64,000 bases of DNA from Bacteroides sp. (GTDB lineage Bacteria; Bacteroidota; Bacteroidia; Bacteroidales; Bacteroidaceae), in contig DXWV01000059.1 of assembly GCA_019416685.1 (NCBI GenBank), forward strand, positions 18,234-82,233, read 5' to 3'. Positions 43,486 to 54,300 of this stretch are shown here, one piece after another. Both the position numbers and the translations under genes were made by a program. The notes below the pieces were generated by a model. It did not search any database and was not told where the DNA came from. It saw only the letters and a list, made by a program, of their open reading frames with translations. Position 1 is the stretch's first letter. Every line of letters starts with the position of its first letter.

Positions 43486-44412
43486 ATGAAGACATTTATC
43501 TTTTCAGCATTGGCATTGGGAATGATGGCAAGTTGTTCAAACACAGAAGTAGAGGGTATAGATGCAGTTGATAATGGAGAACCGGTGGCGATTCAGTTGA
43601 GCGCAGGGGTAAAAACAAATGTAGTTGCAGGGTTGTCAAGAGCTGCAATAACAGGTGATGCGACATTTAAGGCAACTGTGTTAGCTTGGGAGACTGCAAC
43701 ATCAAACTTTGCGACCGATCCGACATGGCAAATTGGAACAAGTGATATTAAGGCTTCTGGAGAGACTCCAACATTGACATTAGATGAAAATAAATATTAT
43801 TTAGCTGATGGTACAAGTACCAGTATGAAAGCTTTTTATGTAGAAAATGCTACTGTAGATAATACACATAAATATATCTTTAATTTTACAAATACCGATG
43901 GTCAGAAAGATGTGTTGATAACTACTGATGCAGTTTCGGGGTCCAAGGCTTCTACGACTCCTGTGAAGTTTACTTTTACTCATCCATTGATGCAATTGAA
44001 ATTTAAGTTGATAGCAGGTAAAGGATTCCCTAATGATAAAACAATTACAAACTTAAAAGTAAATGGAGTTAAATTGCCTATTGGAGTTGATATGAGTACT
44101 AGTACACTTGTTTATACTACTACTGCCCAAAATATTAGTGTGCCAGAGTCAGATAATGAAGTTATTGATGGTAACATAGTTGGTAACCCTATTATGGTGG
44201 AGCCAATTAGTAAGGGTGAATTTACTATTGATGTTTCTGCTAATGGTAAAGATTATAAAGGCATTCCTGTTAGTTTGAATGGAATATCAGAATCTGTATC
44301 GGGTGCAGGAGTAGCTTATACAGTAGAATTAACTTTCCAAGAGAAGATGTCTGCTTCTGCAACAGTTTCTGATTGGGCTGATAATGGTACAGGCTCTGGT
44401 ACTGTAGAATAA
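43486..44412 (+). CDS. Fimbrillin family lipoprotein (Mfa-like_1), type V pilin
   Basis: A 308-residue pilin precursor. It has a lipobox (MMASC, Cys near 17), a leader of about 35 residues and a conserved arginine, Arg52 in L-S-R-A-A-I-T. In Porphyromonas, type V pilins are cut after an arginine by gingipain before polymerisation; the R-A here is the matching site in position and sequence. Then come the paired beta-sandwiches typical of Mfa-like proteins (LAWETATSNF; FTFTHPLMQLKFKL; MVEPISKGEFTIDV) and a C-terminal strand SASATVSDWADNGTGSGT. A second pilin-like gene follows 11 bases downstream. Confidence 0.86.
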   Translation: MKTFIFSALALGMMASCSNTEVEGIDAVDNGEPVAIQLSAGVKTNVVAGLSRAAITGDATFKATVLAWETATSNFATDPTWQIGTSDIKASGETPTLTLDENKYYLADGTSTSMKAFYVENATVDNTHKYIFNFTNTDGQKDVLITTDAVSGSKASTTPVKFTFTHPLMQLKFKLIAGKGFPNDKTITNLKVNGVKLPIGVDMSTSTLVYTTTAQNISVPESDNEVIDGNIVGNPIMVEPISKGEFTIDVSANGKDYKGIPVSLNGISESVSGAGVAYTVELTFQEKMSASATVSDWADNGTGSGTVE

Positions 44413-44423
44413 ATAATTAAAGA

Positions 44424-45365
44424 ATGATTAAGATCCCTCTCTTAATATCCATCATAGCACTATTAGCAAGCTGTACAATCATAGATACAGAGACTGATAG
44501 TGCTATGTCTCATTCTATCCCAAAGGAAATTCGTCTCAGCGCAGAAGTGCAAAGAACAATTGTCCAGTCGCGTGCAGCAATCGGCGAGAACGAACCTTTT
44601 TATGCAACTATTCTAGGTTGGGAAACTACTTCAGATGCTACCACCTATAGCGATGCCTCTCCTTCATGGTCTACCGACACAAAGGAATCCATCATTGCTT
44701 CCCCAACAAAAGGCTCCGCTGTTGTTTTCAAAAACGAACAGTATTATCTTACCGATGGTGGTAAAACCTTTATGAAGGCATTCTCCCCCATTGGAAAGGT
44801 TACCGGACAGCTTTATACCTTTGGTAAGATTGAGGCAGACGGAAGTACAGACGTGCTGGTTTCTAACGAAATTTTCGGTACCAAAAGTAGCGCTGCTCCT
44901 TCGCTGGCATTCAGCCATGCACTTACGCAACTTACTTTTTACATACAAAAAGGCGAAAGCATACCCGAAGATGATGTGGATGATGTCCGTGTGATTCAAT
45001 TAAACGGCATTCAATTACCTGTGGGATTCGACTTGACGAGTAAAACATTGACAGTAAGTGAAACTCAGAATCTTTATGCTCTAAATGCAACTGCCGGAAA
45101 TGGAGTACCCATCCCTAAAGACAAAGCGGTAAAGGCAGGAGGGTCTGTGATGATTGCTCCAATCACGGGTGATGCCGAATTAAGCCTTACAGTTATCACC
45201 AATCATGGAGAGTTGAATGTATCTAAAGTCACTTCAACTACCGGCAATGAATTTCGGGCAGGTATATCTTATGATATAACGCTGACTTTCATGCGGAAAG
45301 AGATTTCTTCCAGTGCCACGGTCACCAACTGGATCAAAGGTGAAGGTGGCGCTACTGTCGAGTAA
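44424..45365 (+). CDS. Fimbrillin family lipoprotein, second copy
   Basis: A 313-residue paralogue of the preceding gene. Lipobox ALLASC (Cys near 17). Conserved arginine Arg50 in Q-S-R-A-A-I-G in the same place as in the first copy. Shared blocks include LGWETTSDATT, LAFSHALTQLTFY, MIAPITGDAELSLTV and the end SSSATVTNWIKGEGG. Sequence identity between the two is clearly partial, so they may be major and minor pilins of one filament. It is the last gene of the cluster and faces the TPR-LuxR gene at a distance of 22 bases, with no clear terminator seen between them. Confidence 0.85.
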   Translation: MIKIPLLISIIALLASCTIIDTETDSAMSHSIPKEIRLSAEVQRTIVQSRAAIGENEPFYATILGWETTSDATTYSDASPSWSTDTKESIIASPTKGSAVVFKNEQYYLTDGGKTFMKAFSPIGKVTGQLYTFGKIEADGSTDVLVSNEIFGTKSSAAPSLAFSHALTQLTFYIQKGESIPEDDVDDVRVIQLNGIQLPVGFDLTSKTLTVSETQNLYALNATAGNGVPIPKDKAVKAGGSVMIAPITGDAELSLTVITNHGELNVSKVTSTTGNEFRAGISYDITLTFMRKEISSSATVTNWIKGEGGATVE

Positions 45366-45387
45366 AGGACTTTCATAAGCGTATAGC

Positions 45388-47178
45388 TTAAAAACTCATC
45401 AAAAACTTCTGCAAGTCTTCCGTTTGGGAGATTTGCAGTTTTTTACGTAGGCGGTTGCGTGCAGACTCCACACTCCGTACCTCTTTGAAAGTAATATCAG
45501 CAATCTCCTTGGTAGACAATCCTAATCGTAACAAGGCACACAAGCGCATTTCTTTCATTGTAATAGTAGGATATTCTTCGTTTAAGTTCTCATAGAAATG
45601 ATGATGAATACTTTCAAATGAATCCCGGAAATCTTGCAATATATTGTTACTGTCAATCTGGTTTAGTTGCGAAATAATCTCACGTATCTGTTTTTTTACT
45701 TGTGTTTCTTTAGGATTCATGTCCAATAACAATTGCTTCAGGCGATCGGTTAGTTGTGCGATAAACTCTTTGTTCTTAGTGTCTTGTAATGAGTAGGACA
45801 TCTGTTTGCGTTCATTTTGTTCCAATTCCATCTTCAGTTGTTCCTGGTCATTCAGTAAAGAGATTATTTTTCCCTCTTGTCGTTCCATCTGATCGCGTTT
45901 CTGCCGGGCATAATCACACAATGTTCTTCTTGTCTTTTTCTTCTGTTTTTTAAGCCAATAAATTATGCACATGGTTATGGCAATTAAAAGTATTACTCCG
46001 GAAATCGTTACTATATATACTTTCTGCATCACGACTGCGTGATTATTCTCTATCCGGATCAACTCTTCCTGTAGCATGCGTTCTTTATCATAGGCACCAG
46101 ACAAGTATCTTGTTCTTTCTGCTTCTTCCGAGTTATAAAGAGAGTCTTTTAACACCATAGATTGTTTTAACATCTCGAAAGCCGTTTGGTGTTGTCCTAT
46201 ATCCTCATAATAATTAGAAAGTTCGGCAAGTAATGCTTTTTTATCATATATATTATTATATTTATTAGACAGGGCGAGTGCTTTCTTCAGATAGTTACCA
46301 ACCATATCTTTTTGTTCCAGTAAATTATATACGTTGGTCATTATCAGATAAGTTCCTGTCAAATAGTATTCCTGATGATGTCTCAATTGATATTCTTCTA
46401 CTTGTTTCAATAACTGTAATGCCATCCGAGGTTCTTTCTGTTTCAAATAGATAGAGCCTATGTTTCGTTGCATCAATATGATCATGTCGGAATCTTTGCT
46501 CGCGTCCAACTGGTGTATGGCCAGAAAAGCATATTCAAGTGCTTTATTATAATCTTTTTTATGGGCATAGTTCACAGAGAGGTTATTGTAATTAACAAAC
46601 AGTCTTTGGGGAACCTTAAGCTCTTCGTTGATAATAATAGCTCTTTTGAATAAAGAATCTGATTCGGTATATTTCTTTTGAGTCTGAAATATAGAAGCAA
46701 TGTTATTACAAAGTATCGCTTCCTCTTCATTCAGATTATTTTTCTTAGCTATATCCAATGCCTTCACATAGTAGTTCATTGCCAGATCAGTCAATCTCAT
46801 ATAATTATAAGAAAGCCCTGTCTGATTCATTATATGGATGTAAGTAGGAAGTGAATTGCGGGGTATTTCAGGAAATACATCTTTTATCATCGATAAACAA
46901 TAGCTCAGATACTTTACAGCTTCTTCTTTGCGGTTCATATTGCACAATGACAATCCTACCTGAAATACTGTTTTAAAAGTTTCCTCTCCCGAGCATGTAT
47001 TATGCATCAAAGAATCGATTCTTTTTACCAGTATCGTATCGGTGAAATAAGGTTGGGAAACATACTCTCTCGATTGGTTTAATATATTCTCAATTCCTTT
47101 AGCAGGAATAGGAGATTGTGAAAAAACCTTTTCAACGATACATAGTATGAATAAAGCGATTATAAGAATCTTATGCAT
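45388..47178 (-). CDS. Membrane-spanning TPR protein with C-terminal LuxR-type HTH
   Basis: With the start at 47178 (MHKILIIALFILCIVEKVFSQ, signal peptide) the protein has 596 residues. Residues about 25-380 hold TPR-like repeats (for example ALDIAKKNNLNEEEAILCNNIASIFQ and GTYLIMTNVYNLLEQKDM). One hydrophobic segment (VYIVTISGVILLIAITMCIIYWL) crosses the membrane near residue 400. A coiled-coil follows, and the last about 60 residues form a LuxR/GerE-like HTH (MKEMRLCALLRLGLSTKEIADITFKEVRSVESARNRLRKKL). Proteins of this type act as one-protein signal receivers with an outer sensing part and an inner DNA-binding part. Target genes are probably the neighbouring pilus or SusCD loci; not proven. 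Confidence 0.82.
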   Translation of the reverse strand: MHKILIIALFILCIVEKVFSQSPIPAKGIENILNQSREYVSQPYFTDTILVKRIDSLMHNTCSGEETFKTVFQVGLSLCNMNRKEEAVKYLSYCLSMIKDVFPEIPRNSLPTYIHIMNQTGLSYNYMRLTDLAMNYYVKALDIAKKNNLNEEEAILCNNIASIFQTQKKYTESDSLFKRAIIINEELKVPQRLFVNYNNLSVNYAHKKDYNKALEYAFLAIHQLDASKDSDMIILMQRNIGSIYLKQKEPRMALQLLKQVEEYQLRHHQEYYLTGTYLIMTNVYNLLEQKDMVGNYLKKALALSNKYNNIYDKKALLAELSNYYEDIGQHQTAFEMLKQSMVLKDSLYNSEEAERTRYLSGAYDKERMLQEELIRIENNHAVVMQKVYIVTISGVILLIAITMCIIYWLKKQKKKTRRTLCDYARQKRDQMERQEGKIISLLNDQEQLKMELEQNERKQMSYSLQDTKNKEFIAQLTDRLKQLLLDMNPKETQVKKQIREIISQLNQIDSNNILQDFRDSFESIHHHFYENLNEEYPTITMKEMRLCALLRLGLSTKEIADITFKEVRSVESARNRLRKKLQISQTEDLQKFLMSF

Positions 47179-47204
47179 TATGCTAATTGATTTTATATTC
47201 ATTA

Positions 47205-47212
47205 CAAAGATA
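47205..47212 (-). promoter_or_regulatory. -7 box TATCTTTG for the TPR-LuxR gene
   Basis: CAAAGATA on the plus strand reads TATCTTTG on the minus strand. It lies 26 bases before the ATG at 47178 and next to the longer ATG at 47202, so the shorter start is preferred. Confidence 0.7.
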
Positions 47213-47452
47213 ATAATATGCTATATATTAACCAATGTTGACGTGCTTTTTTTAATATTAGAGTTGTTCTTTCTCACAAAAAGCAAAAAAGACAGATTTT
47301 ACAAAGGGAATGTAAATATTTGCTTATCAGTTAAATAACATGGTATGCAGTAGTACATTATTTTTGATTTTAAATAGTAAAGTAGTCAATGCAGGGAATT
47401 ATATTATGATAATAAATCAAAAATCTTCTTTTTTGTTATCGTGAAAGTTAGA

Positions 47453-47470
47453 TGACACTTTTGTGTGTCA
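47453..47470. promoter_or_regulatory. Palindromic TGACAC-N6-GTGTCA site upstream of the SusCD-locus adhesin
   Basis: A 6-bp inverted repeat 34 bases before the start at 47504. The centre contains CACTTTTG, a one-mismatch version of the -7 box, so the site may be an operator over the promoter. Weak evidence. Confidence 0.35.
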
Positions 47471-47503
47471 AATAACAATTATTAATCTCCAAATACAATT
47501 CAA

Positions 47504-50500
47504 ATGAAAAAAGTATTACTATTTGTGCATTTCCTTTTGATTGCTGTTGCCATGACGTACGCACAATCGTTGAACGAGGATTTTGAGGGTGACCAATTTC
47601 CGCCGGAAGGTTGGGAAACACGTTGTATTGAATATTCCCTGCTCAGCTATCCTAAATGGGAGCAAGTGAATAACAAGGACATTAATACCTTTGTAACCGG
47701 TTATAAAGGTGGAAAAGCTGCTCAGTCTACAAGTTCAGGTGCAGGGTTTTCTGCATTGTGGACAAGCAATTGGCTGATTACACCCCAAATCACAGTAGGA
47801 AACAATGAATACTTGAGTTTCATGTTAGGAGCCAATGGTGCGTATAATGGCCTTAAAGACGTTAACCCCTACGAACTAAAGGTGATGGTATCTACCGCGG
47901 GCAATGATTCGGTCAGTTTCAAAGAAACCATTTTCAGCGTTATTCCTAAGGGAGTTTTGCCATGGGGAAATTATACGATTGATATGAGTAAGTATGCAGG
48001 TCAGAAAGTATATATTGCATTTTGGGATTTCGGGCATGCCCTGAATGCTACAGGCAGTTTCTTGTCCAACAAGCTTTATTTGGATGATGTAAAGATGACT
48101 CAAACACCTTCTCCTGATTTAGCCCTCTCTTCTATTGATGGAATCGAAAATGGCTGTGGGCTGGAACAAACATTAAAAGTAGCGGTAAAAAATACCGGGG
48201 CGGCTTCACCGGCTTATAAATTATGCTATCAAGTTGATGAGAATCCAATTGTCATACAAAATATAAATGAGGCATTGGGCAGTGGTGAAGAAAAGCAATA
48301 TTCATTCACGGAAAAGGTGAAATTCACAGAGCCACGTCAATATATAGACAGTGTTTATACTATTAAAACATGGGTAGAAGCTCCTGACGATGCAAATATA
48401 TTTAATGATACACTATCTGCTACTGTTGTTATTACTACCTCTATGGAGTATCCATATAAGATGACACCAGAAAATGCACAAGAAAGTTTCCGTAGTTCGG
48501 CAACCGAAGGTAAACGGAACGCTTATTGGAAATGGCTTGGGGCTGATGAGGAAAATGTGCAAAATTGCTGGCTATACTCTCCATACGTGGGACAATCTGC
48601 TATCTTGGCAAGTAATTGTATCACGTTACCTCAAGGAAAGGTACGTATCAATTTTGAATACCAGTGTGGAGAAAGTTTTACAGTAACCGCTTCTCTTGGT
48701 AATTTCGATTACAGTAAGTATGAATCGGCAGGTACATCAGCGCGACTACTGGCTTCGCCGTATCAGTGGGTAAAAGAAGGCTTTACAATTGATGTAAATG
48801 AGTTGAGTAAATATTCTCTTGGACTCACAGCAAGCGTCACCGGTTCACAACTATTGATGCGCAATATAGAAATCTGTGATCCATATAATGATGTAGCTAT
48901 ACAGGGAATCGTTTCTCCTTATGCCAACGCGATGATGAAAAACAACTCAGTCACCATAACAGCCGCATTTATGAATATCGGTAAAGATGACTTGCAAAAT
49001 ATTCCTGTTCATTACCAGTTGAATGATGGGGCGGTAATAGACGGCGTGATTGCGGCACTTCCCGTAGGTCAGAAAATAAACTATACATTTGAAACGAAAG
49101 CTGACTTTAGTCAACTGGGAGCTAATGAACTAAAAGTATGGAGTGCACTGGCAGAAGACGGTGACAAAGGTAATGACGAAACAACCGCCACAGTACAAGT
49201 ATATGAAGCAGCAGGTTTCCCATACAAAATGGGCTTTGAACCGGAAGAAGATTGGAAAAACTGGATCTGTTACAATCCGGAAAAGGATAATGTGTATTGG
49301 GAAGTAACACAAGTTACCAGCGGAGGAGCTACTTTTGCCAAAGAAGGACAGTATGCGGCATATATCAACTCTTTCAGTGGAATCACTCATAACGATTGGT
49401 TGATTTCACCGGCTATCACGGTACCTAAAGGCAAAGTACGCCTCTCCTTCTATTATGCAACATTATATGCCAGCGGTGTTTCCAATCTAAAAGTATACTT
49501 AGGTAAGACCGATTCTTATAGCGACTTCAAGGAAGGAATGCCTTTGGCTACACTTCCTATTGATAATGTTAAATACTATAAGCAAGGATATGTCTTGCTT
49601 GATATAGAAGAAGCTGGTAATTACTATCTGGCATTTTATAACGATGGTAGCGGACGTGATATTATTCTGGACGACATACGGTTGGATCAGGAGAACGATA
49701 TGGCAATTAATGCTATTGGTGCTTCTGCGAAAAACGGGTTCTATCTGACAAATGCTGACATCACGCTGTCGTTTATGAACCATGGTACGAAAGCGATATC
49801 GAATGTTCCTTTAAGTTATGTTGTCTATAAAGACGGAAGCGAGGCGGATAAAGCTGTTCAGACAGTTTCCGAAACCTACACAGGAACCATAGAACCGGAA
49901 GCTACGATAGAATATACTTTCCGGAAAAAAGCCGATATTTCGACTCCGGGTACTTACTTCTTCTTGGGAGAAGTAAAGGAAACATCTGATTGTGATGCCT
50001 TTAACAACAAAATGTTCTCCTCAAACAGTGTAATCCATTATGAGGCGGCAGCCATTCCTTATGTTGGGGATTTGGAAACAGACTTGGAACGTTCTCAATG
50101 GATATTCAATGGTGGTTGGGCAACAGGCAACAACTTTACAGCAGCCAATTCGGCCTATTCCGGAACAGGAGGGATCCGCCATGCCGGTGCTGCATCCGGT
50201 GATGGCGATTGGGTATTCTCCGATTGTATCGAAATTCCTGCCGGAACGTATGATTTCGGGTTCTTCTATCGTACTTACTTAAACATTAGCGGAACATCTA
50301 CTCCTGAAAAGAACGGACAAGATTTTGAAGTATTTTTAGGTGAAGCTCCTACAACAGAAGCTATGACAATGTCCATATACAAAGCCGAAAAGGCATTAGT
50401 CCAGGGAAGAGAATATCAAAAAGTAGTGAAGCAAATCACTATTCCTGCCAATGGGCATTACTATATCGGGGTGAAATGTACATCCACTGCTACATTAAGC

Positions 50501-51298
50501 AGCTCTCTCTTTATGGATTACTTCACAATCAAAAAACCTGTTACTACCGGATTAAGCATAGAGACAGAACCGTATATTGCAGATTTTGCCAACAAGGAAA
50601 GTGAATGGTATCATTACTATCCTTCAGTGAGCCATTTTGAACAATGGACAGTTGCAAAGGTAAATGATGAAACATTTATGAAAACCCAGGTCACCAGAGA
50701 TGATGCTCATACTGGTTTGACATATAAGCCATGCCCGGGTGCTTATGTTGCTCCGGTAATAAGCCTGAAGAAAGGTGACATTGTCAAAGCTACTTTTGAT
50801 TATAGCATTATCATTAAATCAACTGCTCCTGAAAGTACGGAACAGTATGTAAGACTCTATATGGCTGATAAAGACATGCCGGATGCTTTCACCACATTAG
50901 TAGCAAGCGGTGATGACAATTCCGGTGACAGAGCCACAGCAAGCGGTAGTATAACTGTTCCGGCCGATGGGCTTTATTATTTCGGTTATATGGTTGAATC
51001 TCCTGTTAGTACACAAGCTTTCAATCTCTACTCTACAAAGATTGAGAAGACAGGAAACGATCCGAACGTAGGTGTACAAAACGTAGAGACAGAGGACAGC
51101 GGATATTACATAAGTGGCCGTACTCTTTATCTGAATGGAGACTACCAAACTATACGTATCTATAACGGAAACGGGCAATTAATACTCAATACCGGGAATG
51201 CAAGTAAAATAGAATTGGATTCTTATGAAAAAGGTATATATATTCTCTCTCTAACTTCCAGGTTGGCTACGAAGACCGGTAAATTCCTGGTTAAATAA
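47504..51298 (+). CDS. Large secreted adhesin-like protein with choice-of-anchor-J (MAM-like) domains and T9SS-like C terminus
   Basis: A 1264-residue protein with signal peptide (residues 1-20). It contains several choice-of-anchor-J/cleaved-adhesin domains, each opening with an EDFEG- or GFEPEEDW-type segment and containing LITPQITV, WLISPAITVP or DWVFSDCIEIP-type strands and LYLDDVKM- or ILDDIRLDQ-type ends. These domains are interleaved with CARDB-like parts (LALSSIDGIENGCGLEQTLKVAVKNTG; MAINAIGASAKNGFYLTNADITLSFMNHG). The last 75 residues (GYYISGRTLYLNGDYQ, then IRIYNGNGQLILN, ending KTGKFLVK) match the T9SS-like pattern. It precedes a SusC/SusD pair; a terminator or attenuator lies between them. 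Probably a surface ligand-binding factor. Confidence 0.82.
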   Translation: MKKVLLFVHFLLIAVAMTYAQSLNEDFEGDQFPPEGWETRCIEYSLLSYPKWEQVNNKDINTFVTGYKGGKAAQSTSSGAGFSALWTSNWLITPQITVGNNEYLSFMLGANGAYNGLKDVNPYELKVMVSTAGNDSVSFKETIFSVIPKGVLPWGNYTIDMSKYAGQKVYIAFWDFGHALNATGSFLSNKLYLDDVKMTQTPSPDLALSSIDGIENGCGLEQTLKVAVKNTGAASPAYKLCYQVDENPIVIQNINEALGSGEEKQYSFTEKVKFTEPRQYIDSVYTIKTWVEAPDDANIFNDTLSATVVITTSMEYPYKMTPENAQESFRSSATEGKRNAYWKWLGADEENVQNCWLYSPYVGQSAILASNCITLPQGKVRINFEYQCGESFTVTASLGNFDYSKYESAGTSARLLASPYQWVKEGFTIDVNELSKYSLGLTASVTGSQLLMRNIEICDPYNDVAIQGIVSPYANAMMKNNSVTITAAFMNIGKDDLQNIPVHYQLNDGAVIDGVIAALPVGQKINYTFETKADFSQLGANELKVWSALAEDGDKGNDETTATVQVYEAAGFPYKMGFEPEEDWKNWICYNPEKDNVYWEVTQVTSGGATFAKEGQYAAYINSFSGITHNDWLISPAITVPKGKVRLSFYYATLYASGVSNLKVYLGKTDSYSDFKEGMPLATLPIDNVKYYKQGYVLLDIEEAGNYYLAFYNDGSGRDIILDDIRLDQENDMAINAIGASAKNGFYLTNADITLSFMNHGTKAISNVPLSYVVYKDGSEADKAVQTVSETYTGTIEPEATIEYTFRKKADISTPGTYFFLGEVKETSDCDAFNNKMFSSNSVIHYEAAAIPYVGDLETDLERSQWIFNGGWATGNNFTAANSAYSGTGGIRHAGAASGDGDWVFSDCIEIPAGTYDFGFFYRTYLNISGTSTPEKNGQDFEVFLGEAPTTEAMTMSIYKAEKALVQGREYQKVVKQITIPANGHYYIGVKCTSTATLSSSLFMDYFTIKKPVTTGLSIETEPYIADFANKESEWYHYYPSVSHFEQWTVAKVNDETFMKTQVTRDDAHTGLTYKPCPGAYVAPVISLKKGDIVKATFDYSIIIKSTAPESTEQYVRLYMADKDMPDAFTTLVASGDDNSGDRATASGSITVPADGLYYFGYMVESPVSTQAFNLYSTKIEKTGNDPNVGVQNVETEDSGYYISGRTLYLNGDYQTIRIYNGNGQLILNTGNASKIELDSYEKGIYILSLTSRLATKTGKFLVK

Positions 51299-51316
51299 CT
51301 AACGTTATGTTTCTAC

Positions 51317-51353
51317 AAAAAGGGATGTGTTTACATCAAATACATCCCTTTTT
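51317..51353 (+). terminator. Hairpin between adhesin and susC-like gene
   Basis: AAAAAGGGATGT (51317-51328) pairs with ACATCCCTTTTT (51342-51353) and is followed by TTAAATTT. It could end most adhesin transcripts or reduce expression of susC, which then would depend on readthrough, since no clear promoter box was seen between it and 51383. Confidence 0.7.
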
Positions 51354-51382
51354 TAAATTTCCACTAAAGAAAAAGTTATTAT

Positions 51383-54300
51383 ATGAGTAAAAAATCATTG
51401 TTGCTGTTTTGTCTATGTATGTTTTTGGCATGTACAGAATGGATACAGGCACAAAACACTGATGTGAGTGGAATTGTCGTCTACGCAGAAGATGGTGAGC
51501 CTGTCATAGGAGCTAATGTACAGGTAAAGGGTACTCAACAAGGCACTATCACAGATATTGACGGGAAATTCCTGTTGAAAGGAATATCGTTGTCTGCTAA
51601 ACTTCATATTACCTATGTTGGATTAAAGCCCCAAGAAGTGAAAGCAAAACCCAATCTGAGAATTGCAATGGAATCGGACGCCCAAATGCTTGAAGGAGTA
51701 GTAGTAACCGGTATGTCGAAAGTAGATAAACGTTTGTTTACCGGAGCTGCCGATAAGGTGGATGCATCCAAAGCCCGCATAGACGGTATGCCGGATATAA
51801 GCCGTTCGTTGGAAGGACGCTCGGCGGGGGTATCTGTACAGAACGTTTCAGGAACTTTTGGTACAGCTCCCAAAATTCGGGTGCGTGGTGCAACTTCCAT
51901 ATATGGTAATTCCAAGCCATTGTGGGTAGTAGACGGAGTGATTATGGAAGATGCGGTTGACGTCAGTACTGACGACCTTTCATCGGGAGATGCAGTGACA
52001 TTAATCAGTTCGGCTATTTCAGGCCTGAGTGCAGACGACATAGAAAGTTTCCAAATTCTTAAAGACGGCTCGGCAACTTCCATATATGGTGCCAGAGCAA
52101 TGGCCGGTGTAGTGGTTATCACAACCAAACGCGGACAGGCAGGGCTTAGTAGTATTAATTATACCGGAGAACTCACGTATCGCATGGTTCCACACTATTC
52201 AGAGTTCAATATCATGAATTCTCAGGAACAAATGGATGTATACAAAGAGATGGAAGATAAAGGCTGGTTACTGTTTTCAGAGACAGCACGTGCTGCTAAT
52301 AGCGGCGTTTACGGTAAGATGTATCAGATGATAAATACGTATAATCCCAATACGGATTCTTATCTGCTGGACAATACACTCGAAGCGCGTTATGCATATC
52401 TGGAAAAAGCTGAAATGCGGAATACAGACTGGTTTAATATTCTTTTCAATCAGAATATTGTCCAGACACATTCCGTCAGCATCTCAACGGGTTCGGAGAA
52501 AGCGCGTATGTATGCTTCACTAAGCCTTTACAATGATCCCGGTTGGACGAAAGCCAGTTCTGTAAACCGGTATACAGCCAATATGAATGCCTCTTTTAAT
52601 CTTTCAGATAAATTGAGCGCTCTGATTTTAGGAAGTGGTTCGTATCGTAAGCAAGTTGCCCCCGGTACGTTAAGTCAGCAACTGGATGTGGTAAACGGAC
52701 AAGTAAAACGCGACTTTGATATAAACCCATACAGCTATGCGCTGAACACTTCACGTACCTTGCAATGTACAGATGAAAATGGCAAAGAGGTGTACTACAC
52801 CCGTAACTATGCTGATTTCAATATACTGCATGAATTGGATAATAACTATATCGATTTGAATGTAGCAGATCTTAAATTTCAGGGAGAACTCAAATGGAGA
52901 CCTGTCAAGGGATTGGAATTAAGCGGATTGGCTGCTATAAAATATTCTACTACCGGACAGGAGCATAATATCAAAGACCATTCCAATCAGGCGGAATCAT
53001 ATCGAGCTATGGGAGATGCCACTATCCGCGATAGTAATCCGTTATTGTACACTGATCCCGATCTGATAAACTCTTTGCCTATCACTATTCTTCCGGAAGG
53101 TGGTATCTACACTCGTACTGATTATAGTATGAGGGGGATTGATATCCGTGCAACGGCTACTTACAATACGAGTATTAATAACACACATATTCTGAACCTT
53201 TTCGGTGGTTTTGAAAACAGTTCTATTGACCGTACCCGGAGTTGGTTCCGGGGCTGGGGTTATCAGTATGATAAAGGCGGTACGCCCTTCTATGATTATA
53301 ATGTTTTTAAACAGGGCAAAGAAGAAAATACTAATTATTATACTAATGAGGCTGCCAATACTCGCAGTGTAGCTTTCTTCGTTATGGGTACCTACTCTTA
53401 TAAGGGTAAATACACATTAACCGGAACCGGACGTTACGAAGGTACCAATCGTTTAGGTAAATCACGTTCGGCACGTTGGTTACCGACATGGAATATTGCC
53501 GGTGCGTGGAACGTACACGAAGAAAAATTCTATTCTAATTTCTCACATCCGGTTCTGTCGCATGCAACACTTAAAGCGTCTTATAGTTTGACAGCCGACC
53601 GTGGTCCTGCTTTTGTGACTAATTCGCAAACGATCCTTAACAGTTATTCGCCTTGGCGTCCTTCAGCCAGTGTCACAGAGTCGGGGATGCGCATTACGGA
53701 ACTTGAGAACAGTGAACTGACCTACGAGAAGAAACACGAATTCAACGTGGGCGTCGATTTAGGCTTCCTTAATAATCGTATTAATCTTGCGGCAGATTAT
53801 TACCGGCGTAATAATTTTGACTTGATTGGAGTAATCAATACCCAGGGAGCCGGTGGGACAATTGCCAAATATGCCAATATAGCTTCCATGAGATCGTCCG
53901 GTATAGAACTGACTCTCTCCACTCAGAATATAAAGAAGAAAGATTTCAGTTGGAATACCGATTTTATTTTCTCCAAGACAAAGAATGAGATAACGGATCT
54001 GAAATCACATGCGAACGTACTTGATCTAATCTCAGGAAATGGATTCGGACGGGAAGGTTATCCTGTAAGGGCACTTTTCTCCATACCTTTTGCTGGATTG
54101 ACAGAAGACGGTCTTCCTACTTTTATCAATCAGGATGGTCAAAGAACAATTTCCACTCTGAATTTTCAAGAATATGAGAAGTTAGGTTTCTTAAAATATG
54201 AAGGCCCCACTGATCCCACTATTACCGGAAGTTTTGGTAATATCCTTACTTATAAAAATTTTAAACTGAATGTATTTCTTACCTATTCTTTTGGAAATGT

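Larger units (their letters stand above)
47179..47503 (+). other. Divergent intergenic region, AT-rich
   Basis: 325 bases. It holds the TATCTTTG box for the TPR-LuxR gene (47205-47212, minus strand) and the palindromic TGACAC-TTTTGT-GTGTCA (47453-47470) in front of the adhesin gene. No further gene or RNA is recognised. Confidence 0.65.
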
